From a virus: 32,343 nt of DNA. The stretch covers positions 1 through 32,343 of the IMG/VR virus record IMGVR_UViG_3300027759_003078. One strand, given 5' to 3'. Positions 1 through 7,445 of this stretch are shown here, piece by piece. The position numbers and the translations under genes are program-made. Below the pieces are notes generated by a model. That model had not been told where the DNA came from, did not search any database, and worked only from the letters and a program-made list of their open reading frames with translations. The first letter of the stretch is position 1; each line of letters starts with the position of its first letter.

Positions 1-2
1 CC

Positions 3-335
3 GAAGATATGTCAAATTATATTGAATTATACGAATGGTTAGTTGCACTTGGCTTTCCAAACGACTATAATCAATATAGAAATTTTACTGGAGAACGGTT
101 AAATAGGTTTCCTTTTGTTAGAGATGCTTCTGGTAGCTCAATTGCTGTAGCTTACTCAGACGCAACTTTAACTATACTGGATAGTAATAACGTACCGAAG
201 ACGAATATTAATTTTAAAGATGCTTTCCCAGTTTCTGTAGAAGCTCTTGATTTTGATATAACATCTTCCTCGGTTGATTATTTCGTAGGTATCGCTTCTT
301 TTAAATATAAACTATTTGATATTGAAGTATTATAA
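3..335 (+). CDS. Baseplate/tail protein with tail-tube-like C-terminus, 5'-truncated (gp54/gp48-like)
   Basis: The frame is open to the left edge of the window, so the ATG at 9 is probably internal and only the last ~110 residues are seen. The visible part begins with an aromatic stretch (NYIELYEWLVALGFP). It ends with a segment, FKDAFPVSVEALDFD followed by FKYKLFDIEVL, that resembles the strand pattern closing T4-family tail-tube-fold proteins such as gp19, gp48 and gp54. Such proteins form or initiate the inner tail tube at the baseplate. No ribosome binding site precedes position 9, which fits an internal methionine. Which tube-fold protein this is cannot be settled without the N-terminus. 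Confidence 0.5.
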   Translation, partial: EDMSNYIELYEWLVALGFPNDYNQYRNFTGERLNRFPFVRDASGSSIAVAYSDATLTILDSNNVPKTNINFKDAFPVSVEALDFDITSSSVDYFVGIASFKYKLFDIEVL

Positions 336-356
336 TTCTTTTTTTGGAGCTAAATT

Positions 357-1223
357 ATGGCAACTAAGCAAGTTCAACTTTCCGTTGATGAGATTCGTAA
401 AAATAAATTCTTTATCGCTACACCATGCTATGGTGGTCAGCTAAACGAACCTTACTTCCGCTCAGTCATCAAGATGATGACCTTCTTTAACGGTCATCAA
501 ATCCCTCTCGCCTTTGGTACTATTGCTAACGAGTCCTTAGTTACTCGTGCCCGTAATGTATTGGTAGCTTACTTTCTTGCATCTGATTATACCCATCTTA
601 TGTTCATCGATGCTGATATCGAATTTCAGACCGAAGACATCTTAAAGCTCTACGCTCATAAGAAGGATGTTGTTGTAGGCGCGTATCCTAAGAAGGGTGT
701 TGCATGGGATAAGATCAGATCTAATTTAACTGACCCTGCTAATAAAGACAAAGAACTATCTGATCGCGATATGGCATCCTTTGGTTCAGACTACGCTATT
801 AACTTTAAGTTCGTAGATAAAGAGACTAAGACTATTGGCGTTGAAAATGGCTTAATTAAACTACATGATGCTGGAACTGGGTTCATGATGATTAGCCGTG
901 AAGCTATTCTTAAAATGATTAAAGCATATCCTGAACTTAAGTATAACAACGATGTTAATATTAATAATGCCGATCTAAAGGATCACTTCTATGCGTTGTT
1001 TGATACTATGATCGACCCTGTTGATCGTCGTTATCTATCTGAAGACTATACGTTCTGCCGACGCTGGCAAGAAATTGGTGGTGATGTTTGGCTTGATCCA
1101 TCTATCTCTCTTAACCATTACGGTCATTTCTGCTTCCAAGGCAATCCAGAAGCTATCATTAGCTTTGGTCCTCAACCAGAAGAAAAAAGAGAAGAAGTAC
1201 TTACAATCGATCTACCTGAATAA
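357..1223 (+). CDS. GT-A-type glycosyltransferase
   Basis: A 288-residue protein with a nucleotide-sugar transferase N-terminus: a beta strand with a Cys-Tyr-Gly-Gly turn (FFIATPCYGG, residues ~18-27) and, at residues 83-90, FIDADIEF, carrying the DxD metal/nucleotide-sugar motif at D85-D87. The family is common in T4-like aquatic phages, but the acceptor (DNA base, protein or cell surface) is not known. A GGAG ribosome binding site sits about 8 bases before the ATG. It lies between a virion gene and uvsY. Donor sugar and target cannot be read from the sequence; a role on modified DNA is possible but unsupported. Confidence 0.75.
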   Translation: MATKQVQLSVDEIRKNKFFIATPCYGGQLNEPYFRSVIKMMTFFNGHQIPLAFGTIANESLVTRARNVLVAYFLASDYTHLMFIDADIEFQTEDILKLYAHKKDVVVGAYPKKGVAWDKIRSNLTDPANKDKELSDRDMASFGSDYAINFKFVDKETKTIGVENGLIKLHDAGTGFMMISREAILKMIKAYPELKYNNDVNINNADLKDHFYALFDTMIDPVDRRYLSEDYTFCRRWQEIGGDVWLDPSISLNHYGHFCFQGNPEAIISFGPQPEEKREEVLTIDLPE

Positions 1224-1240
1224 AGTTAAATAACTATATT

Positions 1241-1681
1241 ATGAAATTGAGTGAATTGACAGATGAGTGGTCTAAGGACGCTCCCATTAATGAGACAAAC
1301 CTAGGGCACGAAGCTGCCCGGGTTCCTATTCTTCACTCCAAATACATCACTGTAATGTCCACTACTAAACTCCAACTCCGTAAGGCGGAGTCAGAGTATC
1401 TCAACACCAGGCGTATGAAATACAAATACTTCAGGGGTGAGATGACTAAGCAGGAATTAGAGGATGAGGGTTGGTCTCAATACCAAGGTAATAAACCATT
1501 GAAAAATGAAATGGATGAATTACTTGAATGTGATAATAAGTTGATTGAGCTACAAGATAAGATAGAGTATTTTAAAACTACTATCTATACGCTAGAGCAA
1601 ATAATCAGATCACTTAACTCTCGTACCTGGGATATTAAATCCGGTATTGAGTGGGCTAAGTTTACTAACGGTATGATGTAA
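1241..1681 (+). CDS. uvsY: UvsY-like recombination mediator
   Basis: A 146-residue charged helical protein close in size to T4 UvsY (137 aa). It has the same kind of N-terminus (MKLSELTDEWSKDAPIN), an early EAA...SKY segment, and a C-terminal helix ending in IKSGIEWAKFTNG. UvsY loads the UvsX recombinase onto single-stranded DNA coated with gp32. Synteny is strong: its stop codon overlaps the start of uvsW by one base (TAATG), and uvsW and uvsY are also neighbours in T4. No good ribosome binding site is visible before the ATG; only an AAAG lies upstream. The call rests on length, pattern and context rather than catalytic residues. Confidence 0.75.
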   Translation: MKLSELTDEWSKDAPINETNLGHEAARVPILHSKYITVMSTTKLQLRKAESEYLNTRRMKYKYFRGEMTKQELEDEGWSQYQGNKPLKNEMDELLECDNKLIELQDKIEYFKTTIYTLEQIIRSLNSRTWDIKSGIEWAKFTNGMM

Positions 1682-3168
1682 TGGCCGATATAGCAATCAA
1701 AAAGAAAAATGAAGTATACTTAATAGTACAGACAGACCCCTCTATTGCGCAGGAACTGGTAGATCACTTTTCTTTTGATGCCCCTGGTGCTAAGTTTCAT
1801 CCCCTATTTCGTAATAAGATATGGGACGGTAAGATTAGACTCTTTTCTATGTTTACAAAAGAGTTGTATGTTGGCTTACTTTGTTACCTAGAACACTTTG
1901 CAGAAGTTAATAACTATACAATTGATTATAGTGAGTATGTTAAAACTACAGATACCTTAACGATAGAACAGCTGAAAGAATTTATTAATGAACTTAACCT
2001 ATCATTGCCCGGTGGCGAGTCTATTAGAGATTATCAACTCGATGCGGTTTATAAAGCAATTACCGATGGAAGACGTCTTCTTCTGTCCCCAACTGGTTCC
2101 GGTAAGTCTCTCATTATCTACTGTTTACTCCGTTGGAATGAAAAGTTTGGAAGACGACAACTTATCCTGGTCCCTACTACCTCTTTGGTCGAGCAAATGT
2201 ACACAGATTTCCTGTCTTACTCTCAAAACAATGGATGGAAAGTATCAGAATCTTGCTCACGTATATACTCAGGACATTCTAAAGAAAACCTCTTACCAAT
2301 AGTAATTTCTACTTGGCAATCTATTTACGAGTTACCTAAGAAGTTCTTTGAGAACTATCAGGTAGTGTATGGAGATGAGGCGCATACATTTAAAGCTAAA
2401 TCTCTGACTGGCATTATGCATAAGATGGTCAATACACCTTATCGTATTGGTACTACTGGTACGTTAGATGGTACAAAGACTCATAAGTTAGTACTTGAAG
2501 GTCTATTTGGTTCTGTATACAAGGTAACCTCAACCAAGCAGTTGATGGATAATGATCAGCTTGCAGAGTTAAAGATCTTTGGTCTGGTACTTCAGTACCC
2601 TGATGATGTTAAGAAGGCCTGTAAAGATAATAAGTACCCCGATGAGATGACTTTTCTTTGCGGGTATGAGCCTAGAAATAAATTTATTCGTAATCTTGCT
2701 CTTAGTCAAACAGGTAACTCATTAGTACTATTCCAATATGTTGAGAAACATGGGCAAATACTCTTTGATATGATTAAGGCTAAAGCCGGTGATAGAAAAG
2801 TATTCTTTGTCTTCGGTGGTACAGAGACTGCAGATAGAGAAGACATTAGACGAATTACTGAACAAGAGAACGATGCTATTATTGTTGCCTCCTACGGTAC
2901 GTTTTCTACAGGCATAAATATTAGGAACCTTCACAATATTATATTTGCATCACCAACAAAGTCTAGAATTAGAAACTTACAGTCGGTAGGTAGAGGTTTA
3001 AGAAAAGGTGATGCAAAGACATATTGTAATCTATATGATATTGGAGATGATCTTACTTGGAAAGCAAGAAAGAACTATACCTTATTGCATATGATCGAAA
3101 GAATTAAGACCTATAATGATGAGCACTTTGACTACAATCTAGTAAAGGTACCTCTAAATGTACTGTAA
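1681..3168 (+). CDS. uvsW: UvsW-type superfamily 2 DNA helicase
   Basis: A 495-residue SF2 helicase. The N-terminal ~110 residues contain a UvsW-like stretch (FRNKIWDGKIRLF). Motif I (PTGSGKS) is at 137-143, the DEAH box at 232-235, motif III (GTTGT) near 258, and motif VI (QSVGRGLRKG) near the C-terminus. T4 UvsW (503 aa) unwinds branched DNA and R-loops and helps switch replication from origin- to recombination-dependent initiation. It overlaps uvsY by one base and the Sm-like gene by 11 bases, so the three are probably translated from one message. Confidence 0.93.
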   Translation: MADIAIKKKNEVYLIVQTDPSIAQELVDHFSFDAPGAKFHPLFRNKIWDGKIRLFSMFTKELYVGLLCYLEHFAEVNNYTIDYSEYVKTTDTLTIEQLKEFINELNLSLPGGESIRDYQLDAVYKAITDGRRLLLSPTGSGKSLIIYCLLRWNEKFGRRQLILVPTTSLVEQMYTDFLSYSQNNGWKVSESCSRIYSGHSKENLLPIVISTWQSIYELPKKFFENYQVVYGDEAHTFKAKSLTGIMHKMVNTPYRIGTTGTLDGTKTHKLVLEGLFGSVYKVTSTKQLMDNDQLAELKIFGLVLQYPDDVKKACKDNKYPDEMTFLCGYEPRNKFIRNLALSQTGNSLVLFQYVEKHGQILFDMIKAKAGDRKVFFVFGGTETADREDIRRITEQENDAIIVASYGTFSTGINIRNLHNIIFASPTKSRIRNLQSVGRGLRKGDAKTYCNLYDIGDDLTWKARKNYTLLHMIERIKTYNDEHFDYNLVKVPLNVL

Positions 3169-3580
3169 GTTTATAAAGTTAACCAGTGGAGAGAATTTAA
3201 TTGTCTCTACTGAAGATGAATGTAATGAGTTAGATATGAAGAGTTATATTGAGGTATCAGAACCTGTTGTAATTCACTCTATGAAAATGCCGTATGAAGG
3301 CGGCTTTATTGAGTCATATATTATGCAGCCTTGGCTTAAAATGACTGCAAAAGAAGTTTTAAGGCTCCCGGTACGTAATATTGTTATTGCAACGAATTTG
3401 CTTGAGAAAGCTGAATCTCAATATAAACAATTTATAGTTGAGTACGATAGTTTTGTAATGGCTACAGAAGAAGATATTGATGAAGCACTTTCAGGTGATA
3501 TCGATATTGAAGGAAATGAAATCACCGAGGAGGATGATAATGATAGTTGGACAAGTGGTCCCGTTAGGACCTATCACTGA
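3158..3580 (+). CDS. Sm/Lsm-like small beta-barrel protein, conserved phage hypothetical
   Basis: A 140-residue protein whose first ~95 residues read like an Sm-type barrel: KFIKLTSGENLIVS, then EVSEPVVIH, a Q-P-W segment, and VRNIVIATN. A very acidic tail follows (EEDIDEALSG... EEDDND). Similar proteins sit between uvsW and gene 55 in aquatic T4-like phages, with no established function. An AAAGG precedes the ATG inside the end of uvsW. The 3' end overlaps gene 55 by 41 bases and carries its ribosome binding site. RNA binding would be a guess from fold resemblance only. Confidence 0.6.
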   Translation: MYCKFIKLTSGENLIVSTEDECNELDMKSYIEVSEPVVIHSMKMPYEGGFIESYIMQPWLKMTAKEVLRLPVRNIVIATNLLEKAESQYKQFIVEYDSFVMATEEDIDEALSGDIDIEGNEITEEDDNDSWTSGPVRTYH

Positions 3581-4115
3581 AAAGAAAGCACCAGCGCATT
3601 ACGTAGACAACAAAAAGTTTTTCGAAGCTTTAGTTGAATATCGTAAGCTGGTTCTTGATGCAGCTGCTAAGGGTGAAGAGAGACCGAGAGTAACGGAATA
3701 TATTGGCGAGTGCTTTCTCAAGATAGCTACCCATCTCTCATATAAAGCCAACTTTATTAACTACACCTATAAAGACGATATGATATCAGACGGTATCGAA
3801 AATTGTCTGACAGCTGTTATTAAGTTTGACCCCGAACGCGGTATGAACCCATTTGCCTACTTTACGCAAATTACTTTCTTTGCATTCGTAAGACGGATTC
3901 AGAAAGAAAAGAAACAGCAAGCAACAAAGTACAAGTTAATGGAAAACATTGATATTGATATGCTGATAGCACATTCTGAAGGTAACGAGGAATTCGCGAA
4001 TTCTTTAGTAGAAATGATGCGAAAACAAGTAGATAACATTGATATTGATAAGAGAACGGTAAAAAAACCTAAGAAAAAAGCCGTTTCTAACGAAGGAACA
4101 CTTGACATTGAATAA
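3540..4115 (+). CDS. 55: gp55-like late-transcription sigma factor
   Basis: A 191-residue protein, close to T4 gp55 (185 aa). Residues ~55-130 have sigma region 2 character: YKDDMISDGIENCL, FDPERGMNPFAYF, then FVRRIQKEKKQ. gp55 redirects host RNA polymerase to late promoters together with gp33 and the sliding clamp. The start is placed at 3540 because GAGGAGG lies six bases upstream (3527-3533); longer readings from 3477, 3480 or 3534 run through that site. The gene overlaps the acidic tail of the preceding gene. The C-terminus is lysine-rich (KKPKKKA), possibly the clamp or flap contact region. Confidence 0.88.
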   Translation: MIVGQVVPLGPITEKKAPAHYVDNKKFFEALVEYRKLVLDAAAKGEERPRVTEYIGECFLKIATHLSYKANFINYTYKDDMISDGIENCLTAVIKFDPERGMNPFAYFTQITFFAFVRRIQKEKKQQATKYKLMENIDIDMLIAHSEGNEEFANSLVEMMRKQVDNIDIDKRTVKKPKKKAVSNEGTLDIE

Positions 4116-4130
4116 GGTATAGTATATAAT
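4102..4130 (+). promoter_or_regulatory. Sigma70-type promoter, consensus
   Basis: TTGACA at 4102-4107 and TATAAT at 4125-4130, separated by exactly 17 bases: a perfect consensus match lying over the end of gene 55. Transcription would start near 4137, which is the A of the ATG of the next gene, so that message may be leaderless. Confidence 0.75.
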
Positions 4131-4136
4131 AGGCTT

Positions 4137-4451
4137 ATGCCTGTTAAAGTATATTATTACACTAAAGATAAAGATGGTTATGTCACCCCTGACGCAACCT
4201 ACGAGAGTACTCCGGAAGACGAGGATGGCCTTTTCCTGTGGCAGCACATTAATAAGGCTCGTAAACAAGCCGGTGTACCTCGTGAACGTTTTTTTATAAT
4301 TAATACTTCATGCTCACCTCGTAAGAAACCAACCTGGATTAATCCAGATTGGCCTGTAGTACCTTTCCCTAAGCTCAAAAAAGCTAAGCTGGCTTTCGGT
4401 AGATATGTTATCGAGAAACCACCAGAACCCGTTGATCCTGATTATGACTAG
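4137..4451 (+). CDS. Hypothetical protein, possibly translated from a leaderless mRNA
   Basis: A 104-residue protein of unknown function. It is rich in aromatic residues (VKVYYYTKDKDGY), with a basic middle and a proline-rich end (PPEPVDPDYD). It has no transmembrane segment and no catalytic motif that I recognise. There is only one in-frame methionine, and no ribosome binding site at normal spacing; the ATG lies six bases after a TATAAT box. It stands between gene 55 and the deazaguanine island with its own promoter. Confidence 0.7.
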   Translation: MPVKVYYYTKDKDGYVTPDATYESTPEDEDGLFLWQHINKARKQAGVPRERFFIINTSCSPRKKPTWINPDWPVVPFPKLKKAKLAFGRYVIEKPPEPVDPDYD

Positions 4452-4461
4452 CCTATATAAT
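4432..4461 (+). promoter_or_regulatory. Sigma70-type promoter for the deazaguanine island
   Basis: TTGATC at 4432-4437 and TATAAT at 4456-4461 with an 18-base spacer. The predicted start near 4468 gives a leader of ~30 bases to the ATG at 4498, which has an AGGAG site. It lies directly upstream of the queE-folE gene string and would drive it. Confidence 0.6.
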
Positions 4462-4497
4462 GGATCGTGCCCTTCCACGTACAACTAGGAGAATCTA

Positions 4498-4674
4498 ATG
4501 ATTCAATTTGACTTTGATCTGCTTCCAGATCCTGACCGCCACCGTAAGATTAGCTTTGTAAAAAGTGGTCTACGTATTCTAGCTGGCATTGCTCTAATTT
4601 TCGGTAGTCTCATTACTACTGGTATCCTCTTAATCATTGCTGAAATTCTCGGCATTGCGGAGGAGCTTGTTTAA
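4498..4674 (+). CDS. Small single-pass membrane protein
   Basis: A 58-residue protein. An acidic N-terminus (IQFDFDLLPDPDRHRK) is followed by a hydrophobic segment of ~28 residues beginning LAGIALIFGSLI and a short acidic end (EELV). It therefore looks like an inner membrane microprotein. AGGAG lies before the ATG and a promoter lies 37 bases upstream. Its TAA overlaps the ATG of queE by one base, so it is the first gene of the island. Function unknown. Confidence 0.7.
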   Translation: MIQFDFDLLPDPDRHRKISFVKSGLRILAGIALIFGSLITTGILLIIAEILGIAEELV

Positions 4675-5531
4675 TGGCTAAACTTAAAGTAGCAGAACTA
4701 TTCTACTCTATTCAAGGTGAAGGCCGCTATATGGGAGTACCTTCTGTATTCCTTCGTACCTTTGGTTGTAACTTTACCTGCAGTGGCTTTGGTATGCCTA
4801 AGGGTGAGCAAAGTAAAGAGGTTGAATATGTGGCTGCAGAGGTTGGTAAGTTTCTTTCATATAAAGAATTACCGCTTGTTAGTACAGGTTGTGATTCATA
4901 CGCTAGTTGGGATCCTCGTTTTAAGCATCTATCTCCCGTTCTTGATACTGACTCGGTTGCCGAAGCTGTTGTTGACTCTCTACCGTACAAAGAATGGAAA
5001 GAAGAACATCTTGTAATTACCGGTGGTGAACCTTTACTAGGTTGGCAAAGAGCGTACCCAGACTTGCTTGAACATCCAAAGATGAGAGCATTAAAAGAGA
5101 TTACCTTTGAGACCAACGGCACTCAAGAACTTAGCGAAGCGTTTAAAGATTATCTTGATAGATGGGGATGGGGAGTACCTGGTAACTTCGATCGTCAGAT
5201 AACATTCTCTGTATCTCCTAAGCTATCCGTATCAGGTGAGAAGTGGGATGATGCTATTAAACCAGAAATTGTTGCAGACTACGGTAACGTGGGTTATGTG
5301 TATTTAAAGTTTGTAGTTGCATCTCAGGAAGATGCTGATGAAGCAGAGAAAGCGGTGGAGATGTATCGAGCATCTGGCTTCATGGGACCGGTATACTTAA
5401 TGCCTGTTGGTGGTGTTGAGTCGGTATATCATATGAACAATCGGGCTGTGGCAGAACTTGCCATGAAGAAGGGGTATCGTTACAGCGATCGTCTTCAAGT
5501 GCCTTTATTTAAAAACGAATGGGGAACCTAA
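4674..5531 (+). CDS. queE: 7-carboxy-7-deazaguanine synthase QueE (radical SAM)
   Basis: A 285-residue radical SAM enzyme converting 6-carboxytetrahydropterin to 7-carboxy-7-deazaguanine. The start matches the family (VAELFYSIQGEGRYMGVPSVFLR), as does VITGGEPLLGWQ near residue 115. The cluster cysteines are atypical: C32-x3-C36 is followed by a long insertion before C73 in TGCDSYASWD, instead of the compact CxxxCxxC. Phage QueE proteins with this long spacing are known. Later motifs (FETNGTQ, SVSPKLSVSGE) and a C-terminal DRLQVPLF segment fit QueE. It is the first enzyme of the island and is coupled to the small membrane gene before it. Confidence 0.93.
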   Translation: MAKLKVAELFYSIQGEGRYMGVPSVFLRTFGCNFTCSGFGMPKGEQSKEVEYVAAEVGKFLSYKELPLVSTGCDSYASWDPRFKHLSPVLDTDSVAEAVVDSLPYKEWKEEHLVITGGEPLLGWQRAYPDLLEHPKMRALKEITFETNGTQELSEAFKDYLDRWGWGVPGNFDRQITFSVSPKLSVSGEKWDDAIKPEIVADYGNVGYVYLKFVVASQEDADEAEKAVEMYRASGFMGPVYLMPVGGVESVYHMNNRAVAELAMKKGYRYSDRLQVPLFKNEWGT

Positions 5532-5532
5532 A

Positions 5533-6210
5533 ATGTCATTACAAATTGGAAAAACGGATGCCGAGCTCGGCTATAAAGTAGAAGAGTATCTTATCTCTAA
5601 AGGTGTTCATACACCTATTGTATTAGATAGACTCGGAGTTAAAGACGAGCGTAAGATTGCAAAGATTGAAAAGAACTTTGCTGTCATTATGGAGACGTTG
5701 GGTCTTGACTTGACCGATGACTCGTTGATGGATACTCCTAAGCGTGTTGCTAAGATGTTTGTACGAGAGATCTTCTGGGGCTTAAAACCTGAAAACTTTC
5801 CTAAGTGTACCGTTATCGATAATAAGATGGGGTACGACGAGATGGTGGTTGAGAAAGATATTACTATGATGTCTAACTGCGAGCATCACTTTGTTACTAT
5901 CGATGGTAAAGCTCACATTGGTTATATTCCTAAAGGTAAGGTGCTTGGTCTATCTAAGTTGAATCGTATTGTAGAATACTTCTCACGTCGCCCTCAGGTT
6001 CAGGAACGTATAGCCGAGCAGGTATATCATGCATTGGTCTTTATTCTTGGTACTGAAGATGTTGCCGTTGTGATCGAAGGTACACATTACTGCGTTAAGT
6101 CACGAGGTGTTGAAGATCATTCCTCTTCTACCCTTACAGCCAAGCTTGGTGGTTGCTTTAAGAGTGAGCCCGATTGCCGAGCTGAATTTATGTCTTTAAT
6201 TAAGAGGTAA
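5533..6210 (+). CDS. folE: GTP cyclohydrolase I (FolE)
   Basis: A 225-residue enzyme converting GTP to 7,8-dihydroneopterin triphosphate, the first step to preQ0 (also to folate). Zinc ligands are visible: C116 in the SNCEHHF motif with H119, and C187 in THYCVKSRGVEDHSSS. The GYIPKGKVLGLSKLNRIVEYF block is canonical for type I. The gene starts two bases after the queE stop. Here it most likely feeds the QueD-QueE-QueC-QueF branch, though it could also support the formyl-folate used by the formyltransferase downstream. Confidence 0.96.
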   Translation: MSLQIGKTDAELGYKVEEYLISKGVHTPIVLDRLGVKDERKIAKIEKNFAVIMETLGLDLTDDSLMDTPKRVAKMFVREIFWGLKPENFPKCTVIDNKMGYDEMVVEKDITMMSNCEHHFVTIDGKAHIGYIPKGKVLGLSKLNRIVEYFSRRPQVQERIAEQVYHALVFILGTEDVAVVIEGTHYCVKSRGVEDHSSSTLTAKLGGCFKSEPDCRAEFMSLIKR

Positions 6211-6213
6211 TTT

Positions 6214-6648
6214 ATGACATGGTATGCAAACTCTGAAGGTCGCTATGGTGCTAAGGGCGCCAAGGGTGACCGCGGGGAAGCTATAGTAGAAGAATACTGT
6301 AACGATAATGATATTTTTTTTGAAGATAAGAATGATATTAACAGTCAAGTAAAGCTTAAAATAGATTGCATCATTGACGGGGTTTCTGTTGATGTAAAAT
6401 CTAACTACTATCAAGGCTTCCTTTGTGTAGAGTTGTATACCGTAAAGAATGGAGCTGGATGGTTATACACAACTACTGCCGATCAGATTTACGGGGTAGA
6501 TGTGGATACTAAATCCATCTTCCGTTATAATGTACAGGACATGGTATCATATGTTAGTGAGAATAAAGCCAGAGCTAAGAAAACTAAGTTCGGTGATATT
6601 GTAATGTGGGTACCAGTTAAGTCAAAAATTATTGAGAAATTACAATGA
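6214..6648 (+). CDS. PD-(D/E)XK nuclease-fold-like protein
   Basis: A 144-residue protein. The N-terminal KGDRGEAIVEEYC helix supplies E22; then KIDCIIDGVSVDVKS gives D51 and the D60-V-K62 pair. This E...D...DxK arrangement is the core of the PD-(D/E)XK nuclease fold seen in Holliday junction resolvases and restriction-type nucleases. No DNA recognition domain is apparent. It begins three bases after folE with a good AGAGG site, and its stop overlaps the DpdA-like gene (ATGA). Its place inside a DNA modification island is suggestive, but activity is unproven. Confidence 0.55.
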   Translation: MTWYANSEGRYGAKGAKGDRGEAIVEEYCNDNDIFFEDKNDINSQVKLKIDCIIDGVSVDVKSNYYQGFLCVELYTVKNGAGWLYTTTADQIYGVDVDTKSIFRYNVQDMVSYVSENKARAKKTKFGDIVMWVPVKSKIIEKLQ

Positions 6649-7445
6649 AAATTAGCCATGAATCCCCGCTTTGTCTTCTTGATCGGTCTCGTGATTATAA
6701 CGATTACGATTACGCTCTTGTCCACTTGTTCGAGACCGAACCAACTTACCTACAATTCTTTAAAGATTCTCTAGCACAGGGTAGAACTGTTCTACTAGAT
6801 AATTCAATCTTTGAACTAGGTACCGCTTTTGACTCCGATAAGTTTGCCTACTGGATTAAAGAACTTAAACCAACAGAATATATTATTCCTGATGTTCTAG
6901 AAGATGCATTAGGTACAATGGATAATGCTTTAGATTGGAAAGAAAAGTATTCTGATCTACCAGGTAAGACTATTGGTGTGGTTCAGGGTAAGAGCTATGA
7001 AGAAATTGTTCAATGCTATGACTATCTTGATAATGTAATTGGGGTAGATAAGATTGCTATTTCTTTTGACTATTCGTACTACCTCGAAGTCTGCCCTCAC
7101 CCTAATAAATGGATGGGTTACGCATTAGGTAGAGTACAAACTTTAACGAGATTATTAAATGACGGTGTTATCAATACTAAAAAACCACATCACCTCCTTG
7201 GGTGCGCGCTTCCGATTGAGTTCCTATTCTATCGGAAAGAGTTCAAATGGTTGGAGTCACTGGATACTTCCAACCCTATTGTTCATGCTCTGTTGGGCTT
7301 TGGCTACGAGCCTGGTGGTCTGGATAGTAAAAAATCCATTAAACTCATTGAACTACTTAATACTCCTGAACCCTCGGTAGCTACTATGTATACTATTAAA
7401 CATAATATTAAGTATTTTAAATCATATGTGCATGGTTACAGATAA
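6645..7445 (+). CDS. dpdA: DpdA/TGT-like deazaguanine transglycosylase (DNA guanine exchange)
   Basis: A 266-residue TIM-barrel-type protein resembling tRNA-guanine transglycosylases and the phage DpdA family, which swap guanine in DNA for a 7-deazaguanine base. Signs are the strand-end acidic motif LLDNSIFELG (D52, possible general base), IIPDVLED (D83), GVVQGKSYEE (111-120), HHLLGCALP (182-190) and SLDTSNP (206-212) with D207 placed like the TGT nucleophile. It is shorter than bacterial TGT (~375 aa) and lacks an obvious zinc-binding C-terminus. It sits among queE, folE, queF, queC and queD and is coupled to the formyltransferase. The exact DpdA subfamily cannot be given by eye. Confidence 0.75.
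   Translation: MKISHESPLCLLDRSRDYNDYDYALVHLFETEPTYLQFFKDSLAQGRTVLLDNSIFELGTAFDSDKFAYWIKELKPTEYIIPDVLEDALGTMDNALDWKEKYSDLPGKTIGVVQGKSYEEIVQCYDYLDNVIGVDKIAISFDYSYYLEVCPHPNKWMGYALGRVQTLTRLLNDGVINTKKPHHLLGCALPIEFLFYRKEFKWLESLDTSNPIVHALLGFGYEPGGLDSKKSIKLIELLNTPEPSVATMYTIKHNIKYFKSYVHGYR

Noticed and set aside
3477-3539. N-terminal extension of gp55 from 3477
   Set aside because: It begins with TTG, runs through the GAGGAGG site, and overlaps the Sm-like gene more; 3540 fits family length.
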